A stretch of DNA of 7,818 bases, taken from the NCBI GenBank assembly GCA_025352185.1, contig JANXTV010000323.1, positions 1 to 7,818 on the forward strand. Reading direction: 5' to 3'. Of this stretch, positions 1-5,269 are shown piece after piece. The notes beneath the pieces were generated by a model, which saw only the letters and a list, made by a program, of their open reading frames with translations, was not told where the DNA came from and did not search any database. Positions within the stretch are counted from its first letter, which is position 1, and each line of letters starts with the position of its first letter. This stretch comes from Oligoflexia bacterium. Lineage in GTDB: Bacteria; Bdellovibrionota; UBA1018. A program made the translations under genes and the position numbers.

Positions 1-290
1 TAGGACCACGTCGAGCCATAGGGAATTCGGGTGAGCGCCTTCCAGACTCGGGACTGGAACTCGGTAGCGGAAATATCGAATTCGAGCTGAAACACTTTCC
101 GCTTTCCGGTAAAATACTCTTCGAGCTGCGCCTTCGCACGAAGTAGGTGCGCATGGGCCGGTTCGCCAGACCGGAGAGACTTCACGACCGCCACGTCTTG
201 CCGAGTGAAGTGAACGCCCGCCAGGCCCCGCGCCGTAGCCACCAAATACACCGGGCCAATATTAGTCTTTAGGACCCACTGTTGTCTCAT
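1..290 (-). CDS. ogt: Methylated-DNA--protein-cysteine methyltransferase (Ogt/MGMT), N-terminal part, cut by the window edge
   Basis: This gene would remove alkyl groups from O6-alkylguanine and O4-alkylthymine in DNA by irreversible transfer to its own cysteine. I translated it by hand from an ATG at 290 reading leftwards: 96 complete codons beginning MRQQWVLKTNIGPVYLVA, with no stop before the edge. Recognisable parts are the N-terminal beta-rich domain (IGPVYLVATARGLAGVHF), the LEEYFTGKR stretch near residues 57-64, and the start of the DNA-binding domain, FQSRVWKALTRIPYGSTWSY, matching the family pattern FQxxVWxxLxxIPYGxTxSY. The catalytic PCHR motif should lie about 40-50 residues further on, outside the window. 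The start overlaps the last 29 bases of the ada-alkA gene in another frame, and a GGAG ribosome site lies 7 bases upstream, so translational coupling with ada-alkA is likely. Identification is firm; completeness cannot be judged. Confidence 0.93.
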   Translation of the reverse strand, partial: MRQQWVLKTNIGPVYLVATARGLAGVHFTRQDVAVVKSLRSGEPAHAHLLRAKAQLEEYFTGKRKVFQLEFDISATEFQSRVWKALTRIPYGSTWS

Positions 291-1734
291 TTTTATTCTC
301 CGCCTTTTTCTTTTTCAGTTTTCCAAAATACGCCCGCCAAAATAATGAGGCTGCGTATCCCCGCCACGGACTCATTCGGTCTACCGCTTCGGGCGTATGC
401 AGCTCGAGGGCTCGCGCCAGTATTAGGTCGCTCCCTGGAAATGCATCCGTATGCCTAAGCACCTTCAGTGCCATCGAGTTTGCGGTCCACGGACCGATGC
501 CCCGAATCGCGGAAACCGAATGGATGAATCGTTCGACTTCTTGGGTCGGTTCGAGCGAAATCCGTTTCTCGAAGACAGCGCGAGAAAATTCTACGAGGGT
601 TTCCCGCCGACGGCGGGTCGTTTTTAATTTCGCGAGATTCCCGCGGAATATAGCTTCAGGAGCAGGGAAAAGCCTCACCCTCCCGATCCCGCCCGGACCC
701 GGAACCTCCTGACCCACAAGGGAAATTAAATCGGAAACCAGGCCCCTGGCTCGTTCGAGACTCACGAGCTGGCCGAGAATCGTCGCGATCCCAATTTCAA
801 AGGGATCCCAACCCGAAGGCAGGCGGATTCCCGGAAATTTTCGGAGGAGCCGTCTAGATTTCGGATCTCGTTCGAGAGCGTTTGCCACCACGACCGGATC
901 CGAATCCAAATCGAACTGCGCCCGTATCCGCATCACGACCGTCTGGATCACCGAAGTGTCCGGGTAATTAATCTCGACCAGAAGACGGGATCGTTTCGGA
1001 TCGTCCGAAACCGAGATCTGCCCGATCTTTCCTTGAAACGAAACGATGCGATTCCAGGTACCGGAAGTCACCCACTCGAGCTCCCCCATCCGGTGATTTT
1101 CGTAGTTTCGTAAAAGTCCGGCGAAATCATAAGGGGGTCGATAGGCGAGGGAAATTCGAAGACCGCCCGGTGGATTCGATAGTGGCGTCCGCCGAATCTG
1201 GCTCGGACTCCGTTTAAACCGGTCGCGGAAGGAATCATTAAAACGGCGAATCGATCGAAATCCCGCGGCCATCGCCACTTCCGAAATGGATAAGCGAGTA
1301 TCGACTAAAAGGGTCCGGGATAAATTTAGACGGTTTTCGAACGCCAGTTGTTTCGGAGTCTTTCCGATTTCCTCGACGAAGAGGCGGCGGAGGTGTCGCG
1401 CGCTCACCCCAAATCGCGATGCGAATTCATCTTCGTTAAATTTAAGAGTTTCCTGGGAATTCAAAATCTTCACCGCCCTTCGCACGATCGACGAAGATCC
1501 GATCCATACTGCGGACTGGGGCGCGCTCTCGGGCCGACAGCGGAGGCAAGCTCGGTAACCTTTTCGCTCGGCCGCGATGGCGCTTGAAAAAAATTCGACG
1601 TTTTCCCGTTTCGGTTTTGCCGGACAAATCGGACGGCAGTAAATTCCCGTGGTCTTCACCCCCACGAAGAACTTTCCATCGAACCGCGGATCCCGGGTTC
1701 GGAGCGCCTCAAAATAAATGTCGTACCGGTCCAT
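262..1734 (-). CDS. ada-alkA: Ada-type methylphosphotriester sensor / AraC HTH / AlkA 3-methyladenine DNA glycosylase fusion
   Basis: This 490-residue protein joins an alkylation sensor-activator to a base-excision glycosylase. Residues about 5-68 match the zinc domain of E. coli Ada, with four zinc cysteines C33, C37, C63 and C66; C33 (TTGIYCRPIC) corresponds to the cysteine that accepts methyl from DNA phosphotriesters. Residues about 80-182 form an AraC-type double helix-turn-helix (FASRFGVSARHLRRLF, SISEVAMAAGFRSIRRFND). Residues about 192-285 resemble the AlkA N-terminal domain, and about 310-470 the HhH-GPD glycosylase fold, with hairpin RGIGPWTA (411-418) and D436 in PGSDL as the expected catalytic aspartate. 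The C-terminal methyltransferase domain of E. coli Ada is absent; the neighbouring ogt supplies it. This architecture is known in several bacterial groups. The start at 1734 fits the family N-terminus, though no strong ribosome site is visible. It lies 64 bases after recQ, so cotranscription is possible. Confidence 0.95.
   Translation of the reverse strand: MDRYDIYFEALRTRDPRFDGKFFVGVKTTGIYCRPICPAKPKRENVEFFSSAIAAERKGYRACLRCRPESAPQSAVWIGSSSIVRRAVKILNSQETLKFNEDEFASRFGVSARHLRRLFVEEIGKTPKQLAFENRLNLSRTLLVDTRLSISEVAMAAGFRSIRRFNDSFRDRFKRSPSQIRRTPLSNPPGGLRISLAYRPPYDFAGLLRNYENHRMGELEWVTSGTWNRIVSFQGKIGQISVSDDPKRSRLLVEINYPDTSVIQTVVMRIRAQFDLDSDPVVVANALERDPKSRRLLRKFPGIRLPSGWDPFEIGIATILGQLVSLERARGLVSDLISLVGQEVPGPGGIGRVRLFPAPEAIFRGNLAKLKTTRRRRETLVEFSRAVFEKRISLEPTQEVERFIHSVSAIRGIGPWTANSMALKVLRHTDAFPGSDLILARALELHTPEAVDRMSPWRGYAASLFWRAYFGKLKKKKAENKNETTVGPKD
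298..301 (-). promoter_or_regulatory. Ribosome binding site for ogt
   Basis: On the minus strand GGAG is followed by 7 bases (AATAAAA) and then the ATG of ogt. The site lies inside the coding sequence for the lysine-rich tail of the upstream Ada-AlkA protein. It is the best Shine-Dalgarno match among the starts in this window and fixes the ogt start. Confidence 0.7.
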
Positions 1735-1739
1735 CGTCC

Positions 1740-1756
1740 GAACTTAGCTTAAGTTC
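1740..1756. promoter_or_regulatory. Interrupted palindrome just upstream of ada-alkA, possible operator
   Basis: The sequence GAACTTAGCTTAAGTTC has perfect 7-base arms (GAACTTA / TAAGTTC) around a 3-base centre. It ends 5 bases before the ada-alkA start codon, where a bound dimer or an RNA hairpin would affect initiation. It does not resemble the E. coli Ada box and does not have the 4-base spacing of the Gram-positive LexA box (CGAAC-N4-GTTCG). A regulatory role is inferred from symmetry and position only. Confidence 0.35.
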
Positions 1757-1778
1757 CGAGGTTAGTCTGGCTGTTTTC

Positions 1779-1797
1779 GGACCCGGTCCCCCGGGGG
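1779..1797. repeat. GC-rich inverted repeats between recQ and ada-alkA
   Basis: Two adjoining symmetric elements lie directly after the recQ stop codon (minus-strand sense): the perfect 10-base palindrome CCCCCGGGGG at 1788-1797 and GGACC-C-GGTCC at 1779-1789, overlapping by two bases. They could form a stable short RNA structure after recQ. There is no T-run on either side, so this is not a standard intrinsic terminator; an mRNA-processing or pausing role is only a guess. Confidence 0.35.
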
Positions 1798-1798
1798 C

Positions 1799-3877
1799 CT
1801 AAATCGAGGTCGAAGTGACGCGGAGGAGGTCTTCGCCGTACTGGCGGACGAGTTTCGGGCCCATGCCCGGGACCTGCAGGAGGGATTCCTCGTCCGAAGG
1901 GAGCGACTCGCAAAGACTCATGAGGACGCGGTCACTGAGAATTCGGAATGCCGGCACCCCTTTTTTACGGGCCTCGGCGAGGCGCCACGCCCGCAATGTC
2001 TCAAACAGCTTCGGTATCTCAGAAGAGATCTCGGGGTCCGGCGAAGTGCGAGACGACGAGGCGGGCGCTTTCTTCGCCCGTTTCCGTACGGCGGGAGAGC
2101 GAGCCCCGCCGGCGGTTAGAGAAGGTCCGTCTATCTCAAGCGACTCGAGATCCTTCGCTTTCGCATTTTTCCCGGCCGAAAGAAGCATCACGCGCCGGAA
2201 GGAAATCACCTTCCCATCTTTTTCAAATTCGGATTGGGCGGTTTCAATCATTCGAGCCCGGGCGAGTGCGGACAGTATCCGTTCGTAACCCGACCGCGTG
2301 ATGCGCGAGTCGAGTCGCCCCGCCTCTTCGAAAAGGCGGCCGACGGCTTGGCCATCGCGGCCCGCAAGCGAGGCGAGGGTGGAGGTCACCATCACGCGCT
2401 CGAGTTCGTCGATTACCCGGAGATCGGAAGTGGGGGCGCAACGATCGCAAATCCCGCATTTTAGGGTCGCGTCCGTACGATCTCCGAAGTGGCGAATCAG
2501 CTGGAGCATGCGGCATTCGCCCCCGCCGGTGAATGCCTGAATGGAGTCAAGCTGCGCGAGGCGCGCCTTCCGCTGATCCTCGTAGGATTTTCGCCAAGCC
2601 TCGGCGCCGGGACCCTCCGTGAGCGTAATATTTTCTTCGGCGTCGATTTTAAGCGCCCCGTGGAGCCAAAGTTTTTCAATCGCCTTTTCAAACGTATCCG
2701 GATCTATCTCCGAATTTCGCGCCTGGAGTCCGTCGCGGTAAATCGAAGATTCCTTCGGAACGTGTTTTAAAACCTTCAGGAGTACGGAAGTTTCCGGAAA
2801 GTCGCGCTCGATGAAAAATTCATGCGTCTTCCGATCCGAAAAACACTGAAGAAGATTCGCCGACGCCGGCTTTCCATCGCGTCCCGCGCGCCCGATTTCC
2901 TGATAGTACCCCTCGATACTCGCGGGCAATGCGGCGTGGACCACGGAACGGACGTTCGGTTTATCGATCCCCATGCCGAAGGCAACGGTCGCGACGATCA
3001 CGTCGATTTCGTCGGCGAGGAATGCGGCTTGGACCTTATCCCGTTCCGCCGCTACCATTCCGGCGTGGTAGGCCCGGGCCTTTAATTTCCTACCGATCGT
3101 CTTTGCGATTTCTTCGGCTTTTTTCCGAGTCGGCGCGTAGACGATCGCCGGGACAGCATCGGGCTGCGTGAGGAGTTCAATAATCCGCTCGGGACGTTCC
3201 GATGGCAGCGACTCCATCACTCGGATCGCCAGATTATCGCGCCGGAATCCGTGGATAAAGAGTTTTGGATTTACGAGTTTTAGCTGGGCGCAGATGTCGC
3301 GCTGGACGAGTTCGGTCGCCGTCGCGGTAAGGGCAATAATCGGGGTATTCGCGAGGCCCTCGAGTCTTTCGCCGACTAACCGATAGTCCGGGCGGAAGTC
3401 GTGTCCCCACTGGCTGATGCAGTGGGCTTCGTCGACCGCGATCAGTGTCGGCGGGTGCTTCCGAATCATATCGGAAAAACCAGGAACGGCGAGCCGTTCG
3501 GGCGCGATGAAAAGGAATTCCAGTTCGCTACGGAGGTACGCCTTAAAAGTTTCCCGTGATTCTTCGCGCGACCGACCGGAATGGATTCGCCCTGCGCGTA
3601 GCCCGCGACTTTGGAGTCGGAGAACCTGATCTTCGATGAGTGCCACGAGCGGACTAATGACGAGCGTCACCCCTCCGCGGGCCAGTCCGGGAATTTGGTA
3701 ACAGAGACTCTTCCCCGCTCCCGTCGGCATCACGACGAGGGCGTTCTCTCCTTCGGCGACGGCTTTACAGACGGCCTCTTGCCGGGGGCGAAACTGATCA
3801 AATCCAAATCGGGTGCGGAGAATTTCGGTGATCACGGAGATGGCCCGAGCATACGCGCCCCGCCCCGGGAGATGCAA
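1799..3877 (-). CDS. recQ: ATP-dependent DNA helicase RecQ
   Basis: RecQ unwinds DNA 3'-to-5' in recombination and replication-fork repair. The 692-residue protein shows motif 0 (FGFDQFRPRQE, 24-34), Walker A (MPTGAGKS, 50-57), Walker B DEAH (149-152) followed by the RecQ-specific aromatic-rich loop (CISQWGHDFRPDY), motif III TATAT (184-188), motif V (VAFGMGIDKPNV) and motif VI (QEIGRAGRDG, 326-335). The four zinc cysteines are C455, C474, C477 and C480. A winged-helix region (about 485-570), a basic low-complexity linker (about 585-618) and an HRDC domain (about 620-690, with LLQVPGMGPKLVRQYG) follow. Motif VI to the first zinc cysteine spans about 120 residues, against about 50 in E. coli RecQ, so there is an insertion of roughly 70 residues. 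The start is uncertain: 3877 is a TTG, the only in-frame candidate before an upstream TGA (3893-3895); a GTG at 3833-3835 (residue 15) is the alternative. Neither has a clear ribosome site. Confidence 0.97.
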   Translation of the reverse strand: MHLPGRGAYARAISVITEILRTRFGFDQFRPRQEAVCKAVAEGENALVVMPTGAGKSLCYQIPGLARGGVTLVISPLVALIEDQVLRLQSRGLRAGRIHSGRSREESRETFKAYLRSELEFLFIAPERLAVPGFSDMIRKHPPTLIAVDEAHCISQWGHDFRPDYRLVGERLEGLANTPIIALTATATELVQRDICAQLKLVNPKLFIHGFRRDNLAIRVMESLPSERPERIIELLTQPDAVPAIVYAPTRKKAEEIAKTIGRKLKARAYHAGMVAAERDKVQAAFLADEIDVIVATVAFGMGIDKPNVRSVVHAALPASIEGYYQEIGRAGRDGKPASANLLQCFSDRKTHEFFIERDFPETSVLLKVLKHVPKESSIYRDGLQARNSEIDPDTFEKAIEKLWLHGALKIDAEENITLTEGPGAEAWRKSYEDQRKARLAQLDSIQAFTGGGECRMLQLIRHFGDRTDATLKCGICDRCAPTSDLRVIDELERVMVTSTLASLAGRDGQAVGRLFEEAGRLDSRITRSGYERILSALARARMIETAQSEFEKDGKVISFRRVMLLSAGKNAKAKDLESLEIDGPSLTAGGARSPAVRKRAKKAPASSSRTSPDPEISSEIPKLFETLRAWRLAEARKKGVPAFRILSDRVLMSLCESLPSDEESLLQVPGMGPKLVRQYGEDLLRVTSTSI

Positions 3878-3895
3878 ATCATTCGCCGTGCGTCA

Positions 3896-3924
3896 TTGCA
3901 TTCGTTTTTCGACCTGTCTACATT
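3896..3924 (+). promoter_or_regulatory. Candidate sigma70-type promoter for the lipoprotein gene
   Basis: TTGCAT (3896-3901) and TACATT (3919-3924) are separated by 17 bases, in the only intergenic space upstream of the lipoprotein ATG at 3931. The match to TTGACA/TATAAT is 3 of 6 and 4 of 6, so it is modest. A start of transcription 6-8 bases after the -10 box would fall at or beside the ATG, and no Shine-Dalgarno sequence is present, which points to a leaderless transcript. The 53-base space must also hold whatever drives recQ in the opposite direction; I see no convincing box for that. Confidence 0.4.
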
Positions 3925-3930
3925 AGCTCA

Positions 3931-4800
3931 ATGAAATCCACCTCTCTAAAATCGGCAATCGTACTTCTTCTCCTCTCGGGATGTGCGAGCGAACCGAAAG
4001 TCACCTCGCCCGAATGGATTCGGACTCCAACCCGCACGGTAGATTCGGGTTATATCGTTTACGTCGGTACGGGGGAGGACCCGAGCCCCGAAAAGTCTAA
4101 GTTTAAAGCGGAATCGGCCGCCCTACAGGATCTCGCTAACGAATGTTCGTTTCCACCGAAGGGAACTCGGATCGAAGATCACTTTCAAGAAAAATCCGGC
4201 ACGTTAACGCTCACCTACGCGAAGGTTGGAATTTCGTTTATCGACTGCGACGCCGCTAAATCCGCGAACGATACCGAAACGATTCGGAAAGTCGCGAATG
4301 TTTCCCTCACGGAAGAGCTGAAACAATATCAGGACTTGGTCTACGCCCCTTCGGAAAATGGGGAGAACGACGAAACCCATTCGTCGGAAGTAAATCCGAT
4401 GGCGAATAGTCTGTCGGCCCCTCCCGAAGTGACGACCTCGGACCACTACTTCGTCGTACGACAGCGCGTGGCATTCATTAAGCGCGATGTCATTCTCGAG
4501 CCGACCTCTATTCCCGTGGCGACCACCGGTTCCCCACAACCGCGGATCGTCGGTCCCGACCTTACGAAACGACTGGAACTCGCAAATTCGAGCTTAAGAA
4601 CCTACGAAACTTCCCACCCGGAAGTGAAAAACTGGCACCACTCGTGGTCCGAGTTCGATAAGAACCAACGCGCGGTCCGCGCGGAATCGCGTTCTCACGG
4701 GACGAAGTCGATCGCGGGTCGACACGTGATCCACGAACGCCCGGGAATCGGTTCCAAGCCAAAAAAAGTTCGAAAGAAACGAAAAGGCGAACTTCACTAG
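3931..4800 (+). CDS. Putative outer-membrane lipoprotein, possibly LPP20-like, with a basic C-terminal tail
   Basis: I do not recognise a named gene. The 289-residue product has a lipoprotein signal peptide: basic start (K2, K7), hydrophobic core AIVLLLL, and lipobox LSGC with C18 as the lipidated cysteine. Alanine follows at +2, so outer-membrane sorting is expected by the E. coli rule. Residues about 28-190 recall LPP20-like lipoproteins: PEWIRTP, then YIVYVGTGED followed by an alanine-spaced helix (AESAALQDLANEC), and a strand pair near DHYFVVRQRVAFIKRD. C72 and C106 are the only cysteines in the mature chain apart from C18 and could pair. Residues about 140-170 and 190-210 look disordered. 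The last 60 residues are polar and end in a strongly basic run around residues 277-285. No ribosome site precedes the ATG. The stop overlaps that of the convergent gene at 4797. The lipoprotein call is firm; the domain call is tentative. Confidence 0.85.
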   Translation: MKSTSLKSAIVLLLLSGCASEPKVTSPEWIRTPTRTVDSGYIVYVGTGEDPSPEKSKFKAESAALQDLANECSFPPKGTRIEDHFQEKSGTLTLTYAKVGISFIDCDAAKSANDTETIRKVANVSLTEELKQYQDLVYAPSENGENDETHSSEVNPMANSLSAPPEVTTSDHYFVVRQRVAFIKRDVILEPTSIPVATTGSPQPRIVGPDLTKRLELANSSLRTYETSHPEVKNWHHSWSEFDKNQRAVRAESRSHGTKSIAGRHVIHERPGIGSKPKKVRKKRKGELH

Positions 4801-4812
4801 GTCGTTTTTTTT
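4786..4812. terminator. Weak candidate bidirectional terminator at a convergent gene junction
   Basis: On the plus strand an imperfect stem (GGCGAAC at 4786-4792 with GGTCGTT at 4800-4806, including G-U pairs and one mismatch, loop of 7) runs into a T8 tract at 4805-4812. On the minus strand the same stem is followed by a T-rich stretch beginning TTTTC. The element sits across both stop codons. The stem is weak, so this rests mostly on its position and the flanking T-runs. Confidence 0.25.
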
Positions 4813-5150
4813 GCCTGGGTCTCCAGATACCGAACGATATCGCGAGATTCGTACATCCACCGCACGCCCTCTTTCGTCTCGATGCGGAGGCAGGGAACTT
4901 GATCTTTACCGCCCTCCCGAATCAGTTGTTCGAGGGCCGCATCGTCATTCAGAGTATCTCGCATCGGAATCTCCAGACGTAAGTCGTAGATTGCCTTTCG
5001 AACTCGCATCGCATACGGCGACACGTAAAAGTGGAAAAGAACGTGACCGGGAAGGACTTTCTTCGCCGTCCCCTCTCCCGAAATCCGGAGACTCTCTTCG
5101 ACAACTTTCACAATTTTACCGACCGGAGAATGGAAATATTTAAAGATCAT
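4797..5150 (-). CDS. Glutaredoxin-family / GST N-terminal-like protein lacking the active-site cysteines
   Basis: The 117-residue protein has a thioredoxin-like fold at about residues 37-110: first strand VLFHFYVSPYAMRVRKAI, the cis-proline segment QVPCLRI (84-90), and a GST-type end, VRWMYESRDIVRYLE (96-110), where the E-S pair contacts the glutathione gamma-glutamyl group in relatives. The order GGK-QVPCLRI then VRW-YES-I-YL matches a family of short glutaredoxin-like proteins known from proteobacteria, which normally carry CPFC at the redox site. Here that site reads S44-P45-Y46-A47, so both cysteines are gone and ordinary disulfide or glutathionylation chemistry is unlikely. C87, just after the cis-proline, is the only cysteine. 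The N-terminal 35 residues are an amphipathic extension, also typical of the family. The stop shares CTAG with the convergent lipoprotein gene. No good ribosome site is seen at 5150. A binding or scaffold role is inferred. Confidence 0.8.
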   Translation of the reverse strand: MIFKYFHSPVGKIVKVVEESLRISGEGTAKKVLPGHVLFHFYVSPYAMRVRKAIYDLRLEIPMRDTLNDDAALEQLIREGGKDQVPCLRIETKEGVRWMYESRDIVRYLETQAKKTT

Positions 5151-5179
5151 AGACGGAGGTTAGCAGCCCTCTCCTCGAC

Positions 5180-5184
5180 AGGGA
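5180..5184 (+). promoter_or_regulatory. Possible ribosome binding site for the permease upstream start
   Basis: AGGGA lies 9 bases before the ATG at 5194. That ATG is out of frame with the permease by one base through a T8 run, and this site supports it as the original start. A second purine-rich match, GGAGG at 5155-5159, has no start codon at a usable distance. Confidence 0.35.
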
Positions 5185-5193
5185 ATCGAGTCG

Positions 5194-5269
5194 ATGCTAT
5201 TTTTTTTCAATCGACACTCCCTTCCGCTACTGGAACCGCTGGTTATTCCTCATCCTTGCCGGCTGGCTC
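5194..5269 (+). other. Probable true N-terminus of the permease, separated by a frameshift at a T8 run
   Basis: Reading the permease frame backwards from 5270 gives SIDTP followed by FRYWNRWLFLILAGWLV, a convincing membrane helix with a basic aromatic cap. It joins the downstream protein without a stop, and the frame stays open back to a TAG at 5150-5152. No ATG, GTG or TTG occurs in that frame before 5270. An ATG at 5194 with an acceptable ribosome site is followed by CTA and a T8 tract (5200-5207). Removing one T, or adding two, would place this ATG in frame as MLFFSIDTP... So either the sequence has a homopolymer error, the gene is frameshifted, or expression depends on slippage at the tract. 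Confidence 0.6.

Noticed and set aside
1788..1797. CCCCCGGGGG as an intrinsic terminator after recQ
   Set aside because: There is no T-tract on either strand after the stem, and the palindrome leaves no room for a loop without unpairing its centre.
1815..2288. Open plus-strand frame of 157 codons opposite the C-terminal part of recQ
   Set aside because: The product is a Ser/Arg-rich string with no fold pattern, and the opposite strand encodes the RecQ winged helix, linker and HRDC domain. Long antisense frames are expected with this codon use.
3611..3934. Open plus-strand frame reaching the lipoprotein start
   Set aside because: It is antisense to the RecQ N-terminal helicase motifs, including Walker A, and its translation has no recognisable feature.
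4204..4539. Minus-strand frame of 111 codons inside the lipoprotein gene
   Set aside because: It is Arg/Gly-rich antisense translation with no domain, and the plus strand has a clear lipoprotein signal and coherent protein.
4755..4790. Basic motif near the lipoprotein C-terminus resembling a eukaryotic nuclear localisation signal
   Set aside because: The protein has a bacterial lipoprotein signal and no sign of host-directed secretion. Short Lys/Arg runs of this type are common by chance.
5114..5142. TTTACC-N16-TATTTA as a promoter for the permease
   Set aside because: Matches are weak, the region is AT-rich coding sequence of the opposite gene, and nothing else supports it.
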